DNA from: an uncultured Acidobacteriota bacterium
GTDB taxonomy: Bacteria > Acidobacteriota > UBA6911 > RPQK01 > JAJDTT01
Assembly: GCA_951812665.1 (NCBI GenBank)
Contig: CATOST010000032.1
Location: 124,001-188,000 of the forward strand
DNA length: 64,000 nucleotides
Reading direction: 5' to 3'
In this document: piece by piece, positions 45,247 to 53,673 of the stretch
Layout: every line of letters starts with the position of its first letter
Position numbering within the stretch: the stretch's first letter is position 1
Program-made: the position numbers and the translations under genes
Notes under the pieces: model-generated
What the model saw: only the letters and a program-made list of their open reading frames with translations
Databases searched by the model: none
Told to the model about the DNA's origin: nothing

Positions 45247-46938
45247 TCAGTCCCTGTCCCAGGCCTTCGGAGCGATGCCCTCGATGTGGGTTTTCACGTC
45301 GATCACGGCGGGCCGGGTGGAAGCCAACGCCTGCTCCAGGGCGCCGGCCAACTCGCTCGGCTTGTTGACCTGGATCCCGAAGCAGCCCATGGATTCGGCG
45401 ATCTTTGCAAAGTCCGCGTCGGTGAGCCTCCAGAGCAGGTCGGATCCCGGCTGGCGCCCGCCGTAGATGCTTTCGTTGAGATCCTTTTCCTGGTTCAGTG
45501 AGGCGTTGTTGTTGATCAGCGTCACCGTGTGGATGCCGTAGCGGAGCGCCGTATCCCACTCCGTCATGTGGTACCAGACACCGCCGTCTCCGGTGAAACA
45601 GATGACGGGCCGATCTCCGGCGGCGCACTTGGCTCCGATGGCCGCTGGAATGCCCCATCCCAGGGATCCGGCACAGCGGATGTAGGATTGATCCGGCGAC
45701 GTCAGGTCCACCATGGTGCCGGTCCAGATGCCCGAGTGCCCGGTGTCGGAGACCAGGATGGCATCGTCGGGCAGCAACCGGGTCAGCTCCTTGCACAGCC
45801 GTTCCGGCCGCATGGGGAGCAGATCGGAGTTGGCCAACGGCGCCACCTCGTCGCGCCACTCCCGGACCAGTTGATGAACGCGGGCGATCCAGCCGGCGCG
45901 GGATCGGGACAGTTCCGAGGACTCGACACCGCCGCAATGGGCCAGCATCTTGCGCAGTCCGGCCCGGGCGTCGCACTGCATGCCCACCGAAATGGGGAAG
46001 GATCGGCCCAGCTCTGCCGGATCGATGTCGAGCTGGACGACCCTGGTTCCGGACCGCGGGATCCGCCAGTCGTTGGTCACCTGGCCGCCGGTATGGCTGC
46101 CGACAAAGAAGACCAGGTCCGCTTCGGCCAGGGCCCGGTTGGCGCAGGCGCGGGAGTACTGGCCCGAAACGCCGACGCACAGCGGGTGGTCGAAGGGGAA
46201 AGTTTCCTTGGCGTTCAGGGAGGTGATGACGGGCAGTTGAAGCCGGTCCGAGAGTTCCACCAGTTCCTGGCCGGCCCCGGAGACGGTCACACCGCCCCCC
46301 GCTACGACGATGGGCCGTCGGGCCTTGACCAGCTGTTCGATGGCGTCGAGCACCGGCGCCAACTCCGGCTCGGGACGAAACGGTGGGATCCGGGTGAAGG
46401 GCTCCTCTACCACGATCTCCAGGTCGGCCTCGCCGCTCATCACGTCTCCGCCGAAGATCCCCCACAACTCCAAATTAGTGGGTCGAGGCGTCCCAGTCGT
46501 GGCCTCCCGAATGGCCTGGCGCAGGAAGCGGGGAAAGTGGTCGATCGCGGTGACCGCCATGCTGTACTTGGTCACGGCGTCGAAGGGACCGGTGTGGGAC
46601 ACTTCCTGGTAGGCGTTGCGGTCTTGCCGAATCTGTGGGAGCCGCCCCGTCAGCGCGAGGACGGGCGAACAGGCCAGATAGGCGTCCTGGAGTCCGGCCG
46701 CCAGATTCAGGGCGCCCACCGACTGGGCGCCGCAAACTCCGATCCCCCGGCGGATCCGGGCGTAGCCGTCGGCCATGTAGGCTGCCGCCTTCTCGCCGTG
46801 GGTCATGACTCTGGCGATGCCCATCCGCTCCATTTCGGGCATCGCCTCGGGTATGACCACCGGCATGAAGAAGAAGTGGGTGACGCCGTACCCGTGCAGG
46901 GTCTCAGCCAGAAAGCGGGCTCCCGTCATCGTCGCCAT
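45247..46938 (-). CDS. Thiamine diphosphate-dependent enzyme (acetolactate synthase-like)
   Basis: A 563-residue protein with three ThDP-enzyme domains: Pyr (about 1-170), with the activating Glu in VMTHGEKAAAYMADGYAR; a central Rossmann domain (about 185-320); and PP (about 365-540), with FTGDGGVWYHM and LINNNASLNQEK for ThDP/Mg binding. It is in the IlvB/benzoylformate decarboxylase/oxalyl-CoA decarboxylase superfamily. There is no regulatory ilvN beside it, so a catabolic 2-oxoacid decarboxylase or carboligase is more likely than a valine pathway enzyme. ATG 46938 has a GGAGG site. Confidence 0.85.
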   Translation of the reverse strand: MATMTGARFLAETLHGYGVTHFFFMPVVIPEAMPEMERMGIARVMTHGEKAAAYMADGYARIRRGIGVCGAQSVGALNLAAGLQDAYLACSPVLALTGRLPQIRQDRNAYQEVSHTGPFDAVTKYSMAVTAIDHFPRFLRQAIREATTGTPRPTNLELWGIFGGDVMSGEADLEIVVEEPFTRIPPFRPEPELAPVLDAIEQLVKARRPIVVAGGGVTVSGAGQELVELSDRLQLPVITSLNAKETFPFDHPLCVGVSGQYSRACANRALAEADLVFFVGSHTGGQVTNDWRIPRSGTRVVQLDIDPAELGRSFPISVGMQCDARAGLRKMLAHCGGVESSELSRSRAGWIARVHQLVREWRDEVAPLANSDLLPMRPERLCKELTRLLPDDAILVSDTGHSGIWTGTMVDLTSPDQSYIRCAGSLGWGIPAAIGAKCAAGDRPVICFTGDGGVWYHMTEWDTALRYGIHTVTLINNNASLNQEKDLNESIYGGRQPGSDLLWRLTDADFAKIAESMGCFGIQVNKPSELAGALEQALASTRPAVIDVKTHIEGIAPKAWDRD

Positions 46939-47105
46939 AGGAAAGCGCCTCCCCGAATGCGCTCTGCCGATCGCAGCCTTGGACAGGCTTCGATCGGACG
47001 GGTTGATGGCACAGGTATGTCGGGCTCAGTCTACTACGCGTCCGTGGTCAAAGTCGCCGCGGTACAAGCCTGGCGCGGTGTCCCGGCGGTAGGCTTCATC
47101 CTGAA

Positions 47106-47142
47106 ACGAGAACGGGCAACCACCAGGGTTGCCCGTTCTCGT
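47106..47142 (-). terminator. Perfect stem-loop terminator downstream of the first FecR/DUF6600 gene
   Basis: Arms of 15 bases (47106-47120 and 47128-47142) pair perfectly around a 7-base loop. In the minus direction the stem is followed by a short T-run (TTTCAGG). It lies 53 bases past the stop at 47195. A similar hairpin with the same core (GGGCAACC) follows the second paralogue. Confidence 0.75.
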
Positions 47143-47194
47143 CTGCATGTTCGGCGCCGCGCGCTGCCACGCGGTCCGGGGGATTCCAGAATCG

Positions 47195-49333
47195 CTATCG
47201 GTTCCTGGATGAACGTCGAGAGCGGGAACTGCTCCCGGAAGACCCGGACCGTTTGGGCGCGGACCGCACCTTTGAACTGGATGGCTTGCTTCTCGACTTC
47301 GCCGGAGCACGATACGAGGGAGTTGACCTGGGGGCAGGCCGCGACCGCACTGAAGGACGAGAGCTGGACCGTGACGACGATCGGACTGCCGGACGCGAGA
47401 CCTTCCGCTGGGAAGTGGGTCTTGACCGCCTCGAGCTGGAGACGGAGGGCCTTGACTGGTTGCGGGGGGTGCGTGTGGTGACGGACCCTCTCGATCCGGA
47501 CGAGGACCGGGAGATGCTTCGGTTCGAAGAGGAGGGTCGGGACGATCGCTGCGTCCGGGTCGGGGCGCGTGTGACGCTGGCGCCGGATCGCCCGCTCGAC
47601 CTGGAATTGGGGCGTTGACGGGTGAAGGATCCCGCGGACCCCGTTCGATTTGGCCGGCTGACGAATGATGGCCGGGATGGTGATCGAACCTGAGAGTTTC
47701 CAGGATTTGTGACGGAGGGCCTCGACGGGCTTCGGTTGGTGCGGTTGGTAACAGCACCTCTCGATCCGGACGAGGGTCTGGAAAGACCACGGCTCGAAGC
47801 AGGTGAGCGGCTCGATTGCGGAGCTCGGGTCGGGGTGCGGATGACATTCACGCCGGATCGCCCGCTCTGCCGGGTATTTGGGCGTTGACGGGTGACCGTT
47901 CGGGTGGATCCGGTTCGATCGGAGCGGCTGACGGTCGATCGCCCGGAGGGGACTCGAATCCGGGAGCCGCCGGATCCGCTCCGTCCGACCGAGGAGCGGC
48001 GGGAACCACTTTCCACGACACGGTCACGAGTTCGATCCGTGGGTCTGGAAGCCAACCTCGAGGAGCGGACGCCACTTCTCGAATAGACGGCATTCGGCCC
48101 CCGGCCCCGCGGACGCCGGAGTTCTCTGGGAAGACCGTCTCGGAAACTGCCCACGATGGTGTTGGAGGCCACGACTCGAGTCTTTCCTGGTCCTCTGCCC
48201 AGATTTCGCCCATGAACGACGGTCAGCCCGTTGGAGCGGTCCCGCGGGTTCCAATTCCTGAAAATGTTGTTCTGAACCACGACGGTCGTGTTTCCGCGCC
48301 CCCGGTAGCCCCTTCCGTAGTAGCCTCTGGGCGCCCAGCCGACATAACCGTTTCCCCAATAGAAGTCGACGTGAGCCGCATGCCAGCGGTTGAATCCGCC
48401 CGGCACCCAGACCCACCGGGCCCGGGGCCCGTAATAGACCCAGCGCCCGTAATGGTAGGGCAGCCAACCCCAGGGCTCGTAGCTGACCCAGGTCCACCCG
48501 CCGGCGAGGTAGCACCACCGTCCATGCCGAAACGGCGCCCATCCCACCGCGACGGTGGGGACCCAGACGCGCCCGTGGGAACCGTAGTGAGCCCAATGGC
48601 CATGATGGTCCAAAGAATGGACTCCCGGATAGTCCACACCGCCCAGGTATCCGCTGGAACGGCTGCTTACCAGAAGGGCGTCCCGGCGCCCGCTCCAGAG
48701 TTCGAAATCGTCCAGGTCGCGAACCAGCGCCTGGACGCCGACCTGGCTGGCGTCCAGAAGCAACTCCTGTCCGGTCTCCAATCTCTCCTTCCCGTGCCGG
48801 CTGCTGACTTCCGCCCGGCCCTTGTGGACCACAAGGCGCATCGTGCCATCGGGATCGGCTTGGATCCGGTAGAGGCCCTTCTTGCGGATTTTCATCGCGG
48901 CCAGTTCCATCTCCACATGGACCGAACCGGCATCGTTCACCCGTAGGATCAGGTCACCCTGATGAATTTTCAGAATGGTCTTTTTCGGGGACAGCTCCGT
49001 GAAGAAGACGTCGGTCTCTCCGGAGATCCGGACGAAGTTGCCGTCTCCCAACTCCACCTCGATCCGCGAATCGGGGTGGGCGACGATCCGGTCGCCACTG
49101 ACCAGGGGAAGATTGAGCGTCACCTCGCTCCAGTCCACGTCACCGGAAGACTCGTAGGCGGCGCGGCCGTCCATGAAGCTGACCCGGGCCGGATGTTCCC
49201 GGCTGGCCGAAACCCACGTCGTGGAAAACCCCGCAATCAAGATCAGGAGCGCGGCCAACGGAACCAGTCGGTCCCCTCGCCACGCTCTCGAGTTTTCGGA
49301 ACTGCCTGCTGGGATCGGTGTTGCTGTATTCAT
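47195..49333 (-). CDS. FecR/DUF6600 family exported protein with long Arg/Ser-rich tail (copy 1)
   Basis: A 712-residue protein. A signal anchor or signal peptide covers about residues 22-43 (LVPLAALLILIAGFSTTWVS). A FecR-like beta domain (about 48-205) contains VTLNLPLVSGDRI and RIEVELGDGNFVRISG. A DUF6600-like Trp/Gly/Tyr-rich region (about 225-345) has GWAPFRHGRW and YEPWGWLPYHYGRWVYY. The remaining 360 residues are low complexity, dominated by Arg and Ser, with a duplicated segment. It is probably at the cell surface or in the periplasm; the tail is highly basic and could bind polyanions such as polyphosphate, polysaccharide or DNA. Function is unknown. It is a paralogue of 49515. Confidence 0.8.
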   Translation of the reverse strand: MNTATPIPAGSSENSRAWRGDRLVPLAALLILIAGFSTTWVSASREHPARVSFMDGRAAYESSGDVDWSEVTLNLPLVSGDRIVAHPDSRIEVELGDGNFVRISGETDVFFTELSPKKTILKIHQGDLILRVNDAGSVHVEMELAAMKIRKKGLYRIQADPDGTMRLVVHKGRAEVSSRHGKERLETGQELLLDASQVGVQALVRDLDDFELWSGRRDALLVSSRSSGYLGGVDYPGVHSLDHHGHWAHYGSHGRVWVPTVAVGWAPFRHGRWCYLAGGWTWVSYEPWGWLPYHYGRWVYYGPRARWVWVPGGFNRWHAAHVDFYWGNGYVGWAPRGYYGRGYRGRGNTTVVVQNNIFRNWNPRDRSNGLTVVHGRNLGRGPGKTRVVASNTIVGSFRDGLPRELRRPRGRGPNAVYSRSGVRSSRLASRPTDRTRDRVVESGSRRSSVGRSGSGGSRIRVPSGRSTVSRSDRTGSTRTVTRQRPNTRQSGRSGVNVIRTPTRAPQSSRSPASSRGLSRPSSGSRGAVTNRTNRSPSRPSVTNPGNSQVRSPSRPSFVSRPNRTGSAGSFTRQRPNSRSSGRSGASVTRAPTRTQRSSRPSSSNRSISRSSSGSRGSVTTRTPRNQSRPSVSSSRRSRPTSQRKVSRPAVRSSSRSSSRPSVRSRPAPRSTPSYRAPAKSRSKPSSSKVRSAPKRSGSSGSSSRSRRSSRNR
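47441..47917 (-). repeat. Two direct repeats inside the Arg/Ser-rich tail
   Basis: Residues 473-541 (47711-47917) and 563-631 (47441-47647) are related segments of about 69 residues. Both contain a TRQRPN motif, a SGRSG motif and an SSGSRG motif in the same order, and both end in SRPSV. They show that the tail grew by internal duplication. Confidence 0.7.
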
Positions 49334-49431
49334 GATGGCCTCACATCATTCAGACGGAACGCATCGCTGCTCGGTTCAATTAACCGGTGCAGCATCCTGG
49401 CGGCCAGCATCATTGTGCCATGTCTGAAGCC

Positions 49432-49462
49432 AAAACGGGCAACCACGCAGGTTGCCCGTTTT
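49432..49462 (-). terminator. Stem-loop terminator downstream of the second FecR/DUF6600 gene
   Basis: Perfect 13-base arms (49432-49444 and 49450-49462) with a 5-base loop. The stem ends in TTTT in the minus direction. The core GGGCAACC is shared with the hairpin at 47106. It lies 53 bases past the stop at 49515, the same distance as for the first copy. Confidence 0.75.
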
Positions 49463-49514
49463 CTCTTATGTTGACGTCGTCGCGCATCACCGCGCGTTCC
49501 AGACGAACCCTGAA

Positions 49515-51260
49515 TCAGTTCCGGCTACGGGAGGTGCTCCGAGAGCGGGACCCGCCTCCGGAAGATCCGGATTGCCTGGGAGGGGACTGTACCCGAGGGC
49601 TGGGCGAACGGTTGACCGACGGTGCCGGAGAGCGGTACGTGGGAGTCGTCCTGTTGTAGGTTGGCGCCGACGGATACGGGGTCCGGGAACCGGATCGCGA
49701 AAAGGACCGGCCCGACGGACTCGTAGAGGTCGGCGAGTTCCCAGGTCTCGATCGTCTCGAACTCCAGACGGACGGCCTGGACACATCACGGCTGTTGCGC
49801 GTGGCCAAGGACCGTCGGGACCCGGGCGACGTGCGAGAAAAGCTACGGCTCGACGTAGTTGAACGAAGCGACTGCTGGGGCCGGGTCCGAGCGCCGCCGG
49901 TTCCACTCCTGGCGACGCCGGGGCGTCGAGAGCCGTCCTGCACGGCTCCCTCGCGGGAAATCCCCGTGGGTCGGGATGCCAATCTGGAGGAGCGGACGCC
50001 GCTACTCGAATATGCGGGGCTTCGATTCCACACGCGAGAACGCCGAAGTTCTCTGGGAAGACCCTTCCGCATACCGGCCACGATGGTGTCGGAGGCCAAG
50101 ACTCGAGACCGAGTCGGTTCTCTGCCCAAGTCATTTCTGTGGACGATCGTCAGGCCGTTGGAACGATCATCAGGATTTCGGTTGCGGATCGTATTGTTTT
50201 GGACGACCACGGGCCTGTTTCCGTTCCCTCGGTTTCCACCCCCGTAATAGCCTCTGGGAGCCCAGCCGACGTAACCGCTACCCCAGTAGAAGTCTACAAG
50301 GGATGGTTGCCACCGGTTGAACCCGCCGGGCACCCAGGCCCAACGGCCCATTGGCCCGTAATGGATCCATCGCCCATAGTGATAAGGGAGCCAACCCCAA
50401 GGCTCATGGCTCACCCAGGTCAGCCCGGTAGAGAGGTAGCGCCACTGCCCCGATCGAAACGGAGCCCATCCCACTGAGGCGTCGGGCACCCAGACGTGTC
50501 CGAAGTTGCCCGCGTGGGCCCAGTAACCATGTTCGTCCAGTGACTGGGCGCCCGGGAAGTCAACGCCGCCCAGGTACGCGGCGGAACGGCTGCTGACCAT
50601 TGTGGCGTCCCTCTTCCCGCTCCAGAGTTCGAAATCGTCGAGATCCCGAACCAGCGCCTGGATTCCGATCTGGCGAGCGTCCAGAAGCAACTGTTGCCCT
50701 GTCTCCACTCTCTCCTTCCCGTGCCGGCTGCTGACTTCCGCTCGACCCTCGTGCACCATCAGTCGTATCGAGCCGTCGGGACCGACCTGGAATCGAAACA
50801 GTCCCTTTCTGCGAATCTTGACCGAAGCCTGGTCCAAGTCGACCTGGATCCGGCTGGCGTCGGCCACCCGTAGAATCAGGTCGCCCTCGTGAAGCTTCAG
50901 GATGGTCCTTTTTTGGGACAGCTCAGGGAAGAGGATATCGGTCTCTCCAGAGATCCGGACGAAGTTGCCGTCCCCCAACTCCACCTCGACCCGAGAGTCG
51001 GGGTGGCCCATGATCCGGTCGCCGCTGACCAGGGGTAGATTGAGCGTCACCTCGTTCCAGTTCACGTCACCGGCAGTCTCGTAGGCGGCGGTGCCGTCCA
51101 TGAAGCTGATCCGGGACGGATGTTCCCGGCCGGCCGAAACCCACGTGGTCGAAAACCCCGTGATCAGGATAAGGAATGCACTCAACAGAGCCGGTTGGCT
51201 CCATCGCCGCGCTCTTGAATGTGTAGAATTGCCGGTGGGGTCCGAGGAAGGTACTTTCAT
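49515..51260 (-). CDS. FecR/DUF6600 family exported protein with Arg/Ser-rich tail (copy 2)
   Basis: A 581-residue paralogue of the protein at 47195, colinear over the signal region (SAFLILITGFSTTWVSAGRE), the FecR-like domain (SGDRIMGHPDSRVEVELGDG) and the DUF6600-like Trp-rich region (HEPWGWLPYHYGRWIHYG). The Arg/Ser-rich tail is about 130 residues shorter and differs more, with many Ser-Pro-Thr runs. The order of genes, spacing and hairpins shows a tandem duplication of the whole transcription unit, after which the folded domains were kept and the tails diverged. ATG 51260 has a GGAGG-type site. Confidence 0.8.
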   Translation of the reverse strand: MKVPSSDPTGNSTHSRARRWSQPALLSAFLILITGFSTTWVSAGREHPSRISFMDGTAAYETAGDVNWNEVTLNLPLVSGDRIMGHPDSRVEVELGDGNFVRISGETDILFPELSQKRTILKLHEGDLILRVADASRIQVDLDQASVKIRRKGLFRFQVGPDGSIRLMVHEGRAEVSSRHGKERVETGQQLLLDARQIGIQALVRDLDDFELWSGKRDATMVSSRSAAYLGGVDFPGAQSLDEHGYWAHAGNFGHVWVPDASVGWAPFRSGQWRYLSTGLTWVSHEPWGWLPYHYGRWIHYGPMGRWAWVPGGFNRWQPSLVDFYWGSGYVGWAPRGYYGGGNRGNGNRPVVVQNNTIRNRNPDDRSNGLTIVHRNDLGREPTRSRVLASDTIVAGMRKGLPRELRRSRVWNRSPAYSSSGVRSSRLASRPTGISREGAVQDGSRRPGVARSGTGGARTRPQQSLRSTTSSRSFSRTSPGSRRSLATRNSRDVSRPSVWSSRRSRPGNSPTSTSPSGRSFSRSGSRTPYPSAPTYNRTTPTYRSPAPSVNRSPSPRVQSPPRQSGSSGGGSRSRSTSRSRN

Positions 51261-51349
51261 GATTGCCTCCTATTATACAGACGGAGACAATTCTTGCCCG
51301 GTTCAATCTGCGAACTGAGTTTTAGATCGAGTTTCCCCGGCCAGTCTCC

Positions 51350-52438
51350 TCAGCGTGTGAGTTCGTAGGTCCCCTTCAAATTCGAGTCATCCTGGAATAG
51401 TTCGATCCAATCACCCGAAATAACATTCGATTCGAATGAAAATTGGTCGTGCCCCATCGACATGGTCACCTCTTCGGCGAAGAATGGATCTTGCAGAATT
51501 GTGAAGGCAAGCCGGAGGAAGCCATCCTCCAGTTCGCCGTTGACCAGGCTGAACTCCGGCTCGTCGAAGGCTTCACCGTCCACGCCGGAGATCACCAAAT
51601 ATCCGCGAATAAACGAGCCGTCGGCCCAGAAGGCAAGTTCGCCGGTCGCATAGTGTTCATCGGCCTCAAGACGAACCGAGTAGGTGACTGGAGCCGGCTC
51701 GAGAGGAAGACTCGAAAATTGTCCGCCTGAGAAGGTGAGAGCCGTTCCGAAGATTGGGAAGTCGGAAGTGATTTCGACCGTTCCCCCGCGGACGGTCTCG
51801 CCCGGGAAAAGTTCATGCAGGAACCTGGCCGAGTGAGAGAATGATCCCATTCTGATGATCCGCGTGGGTCCCGAAGGGTCTCCGTTTGCCGAGAACAGGG
51901 TCAGTTCGACCGTGGCGTTTCGCTCGTCCGTCAGATCGCCGTTGACGAGGGCGAGAGCGGTCTCTCTAAATTCTTCGAAGGGGACGGAGGCCCGGTAGAA
52001 CTCCTTGGACGGTGAGATGCCCACGCTGTCGCTTACCTGGCCGCCCTCAAGAATCAGATACGTGAGGTTCGCCTCAACGAGGTTGTCCAGCAACAGATCG
52101 TCGGAGAGCAGGATGGCGGCCCCGGCCTCCAGTTGGGACCCGGTCAAACGAAATGTGGCCGTGGCCTGCGGCTGGATTTCCACTCCGTATTCCCCGTCTT
52201 GCACGGCGGTGCCGTTGACTGTCGGGTTCCAGGGCACGCTCTCATTGTTTACGGTTCGGAACAGGACCAGCGTCCCGACATACGAGTGAGTTCCCCGGTT
52301 GGTGAGGTTGATGACGGTCTCGTAGCCGCCTCCCACCACGACTTGTCCGAACGCGGCGTCCTTCTTGGGAAAGAAGTTCTGCGCCGAGGCGACTGCCGTG
52401 AAGGCGAGCCAGATCAGTATGAATCGTTTTGTCTGCAT
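51350..52438 (-). CDS. Secreted protein of unknown function
   Basis: A 362-residue protein with a Sec signal peptide (MQTKRFILIWLAFTAVASAQ). The mature protein is rich in beta-strand sequence and acidic residues, with an early FGQVVVGGGYETVINLTNRG typical of immunoglobulin-like or ASPM/abnormal-spindle-like beta domains in exported proteins. No enzyme motif was found. ATG 52438 has GGAGG nine bases upstream. The C-terminal 100 residues include many Phe and Glu and show no recognisable domain. Confidence 0.7.
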   Translation of the reverse strand: MQTKRFILIWLAFTAVASAQNFFPKKDAAFGQVVVGGGYETVINLTNRGTHSYVGTLVLFRTVNNESVPWNPTVNGTAVQDGEYGVEIQPQATATFRLTGSQLEAGAAILLSDDLLLDNLVEANLTYLILEGGQVSDSVGISPSKEFYRASVPFEEFRETALALVNGDLTDERNATVELTLFSANGDPSGPTRIIRMGSFSHSARFLHELFPGETVRGGTVEITSDFPIFGTALTFSGGQFSSLPLEPAPVTYSVRLEADEHYATGELAFWADGSFIRGYLVISGVDGEAFDEPEFSLVNGELEDGFLRLAFTILQDPFFAEEVTMSMGHDQFSFESNVISGDWIELFQDDSNLKGTYELTR

Positions 52439-52515
52439 CTCAAGTCCTCCAGTCCTCACGCTCTTGTTGACGGGACGGTCGGAACAAAGGTTCGATCCCC
52501 CGATCAGGCGGCCGC

Positions 52516-53562
52516 TCAGTACCCGGCCGCCTTGTCGACGACGTGCCGGAGGGGCCGGCCGGTGGCGAACCGTTCGATGTTGTCCCGGATCAGATTCGCG
52601 AGCCGCACACGCGACCGGAAGGAGCGGGTCGCCACGTGGGGAGTGATGATGACGTTGTCCATCTTCCAGAGGGGATGGTCGCCGGGAAGCGGCTCCGGAT
52701 CGGTGACGTCCAGGCCTGCGGCCCGGACCTTGCCCGATCGCAACGCCGCCACCAGCGCGTCGGTCTGAATCACCTTTCCCCGGGAGACGTTCACCACGTA
52801 GACGCCATTCTTCATGGCGGCGAACTCGTCGGGTCCCAGCATTCCTTCCGAGGCGGGCGTGTGGGGCACGCAGCTCACCACGACGTCGGCCTCCGGCAAG
52901 ACCCGGTGCAACTGGTCGGGAACCACCACTGTCTCCACGTCCCGGCTCAACGGGATGTCCTTGGGGTCGACGCCCAGGACCCGCATGTCGAAGGCCGCGG
53001 CGCGTTGGGCTACCTGGGAGCCGATGCCTCCCAAGCCGATGATCAGCATGGTCTTGTGACGAAGTTCGATCATGGGTAGCTGGGTCTCCCCGCGCATCCA
53101 GTTTCCGCGGTCCATCTCCCGGTCGTACTCTTTCAGATTCCGGGTGAGAGTGAGCAACAGGGCGAAGACGTGGTCCGCGATTTCGGGTCCCATCATGATC
53201 TTGGCGTTGGTCAAGATGATGTCGCTGTCCTTCAATTCGGGCAGGTGGACGATCTTCTCGACTCCGGCGCTGGTGCTGTGCACCCACCTCAACTTCTTTC
53301 CCCGGCGCAGGATCTCCCGCCCCTTATCACCGTAGGGCAGCCCGATGATGGCGTCGCAATCGGCGATGACGCCGGCAATCCCGCCCTGGCCGGCCACAAC
53401 CAGCTCCAGGTTGGGATGCCGTTTCTCCAGGTCCGCCCACTGTTGCTTGTAACCGGCCCCGACCAGGACCTTCACCGTCGAGGCGAGGGCCGAGCTCTGA
53501 CCCTGAGCCACGATCCAGAGCAAACACCAAATCATTGCCTGAAGTGCGAAGTGCGTGTGCAT
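52516..53562 (-). CDS. D-2-hydroxyacid dehydrogenase family protein with an N-terminal signal peptide
   Basis: A 348-residue protein. The core is a normal NAD-dependent D-2-hydroxyacid dehydrogenase: dinucleotide motif IIGLGGIGS, catalytic Arg region VVNVSRGKVIQTDAL, an acidic GLDVTDPEPLP and the catalytic His in ITPHVA. It begins MHTHFALQAMIWCLLWIVAQ then GQSSALAS, which looks like a Sec signal peptide. ATG 53562 has AAGGAG upstream, so the signal is part of the gene. Export of an NAD-dependent enzyme is unusual because the periplasm lacks free NAD, though some relatives carry tightly bound cofactor. It is divergent from the exported aldolase-like gene at 53674. Confidence 0.83.
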   Translation of the reverse strand: MHTHFALQAMIWCLLWIVAQGQSSALASTVKVLVGAGYKQQWADLEKRHPNLELVVAGQGGIAGVIADCDAIIGLPYGDKGREILRRGKKLRWVHSTSAGVEKIVHLPELKDSDIILTNAKIMMGPEIADHVFALLLTLTRNLKEYDREMDRGNWMRGETQLPMIELRHKTMLIIGLGGIGSQVAQRAAAFDMRVLGVDPKDIPLSRDVETVVVPDQLHRVLPEADVVVSCVPHTPASEGMLGPDEFAAMKNGVYVVNVSRGKVIQTDALVAALRSGKVRAAGLDVTDPEPLPGDHPLWKMDNVIITPHVATRSFRSRVRLANLIRDNIERFATGRPLRHVVDKAAGY

Positions 53563-53673
53563 ATTCTTCTCCTTGGTGGGTTCAAACTCAAAAACCGACG
53601 CGAAGCCGGGACACTGAATCCATAATGAGACAAACTGTTCGGGAATCAAACCTGGATCCGAGGTACGACAACC

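Noticed and set aside
26349..47043. Shared 14-mer GCGTAGTAGACTGA upstream of the minus-strand genes at 26314 and 46938
   Set aside because: Repeats of this length are expected by chance in 64 kb, and no consistent -35 element lies at the right distance.
45529..47481. 650-codon open frame on the plus strand
   Set aside because: It is antisense to the ThDP enzyme gene and to the Arg/Ser-rich tail. The composition is biased and no domain is recognisable.
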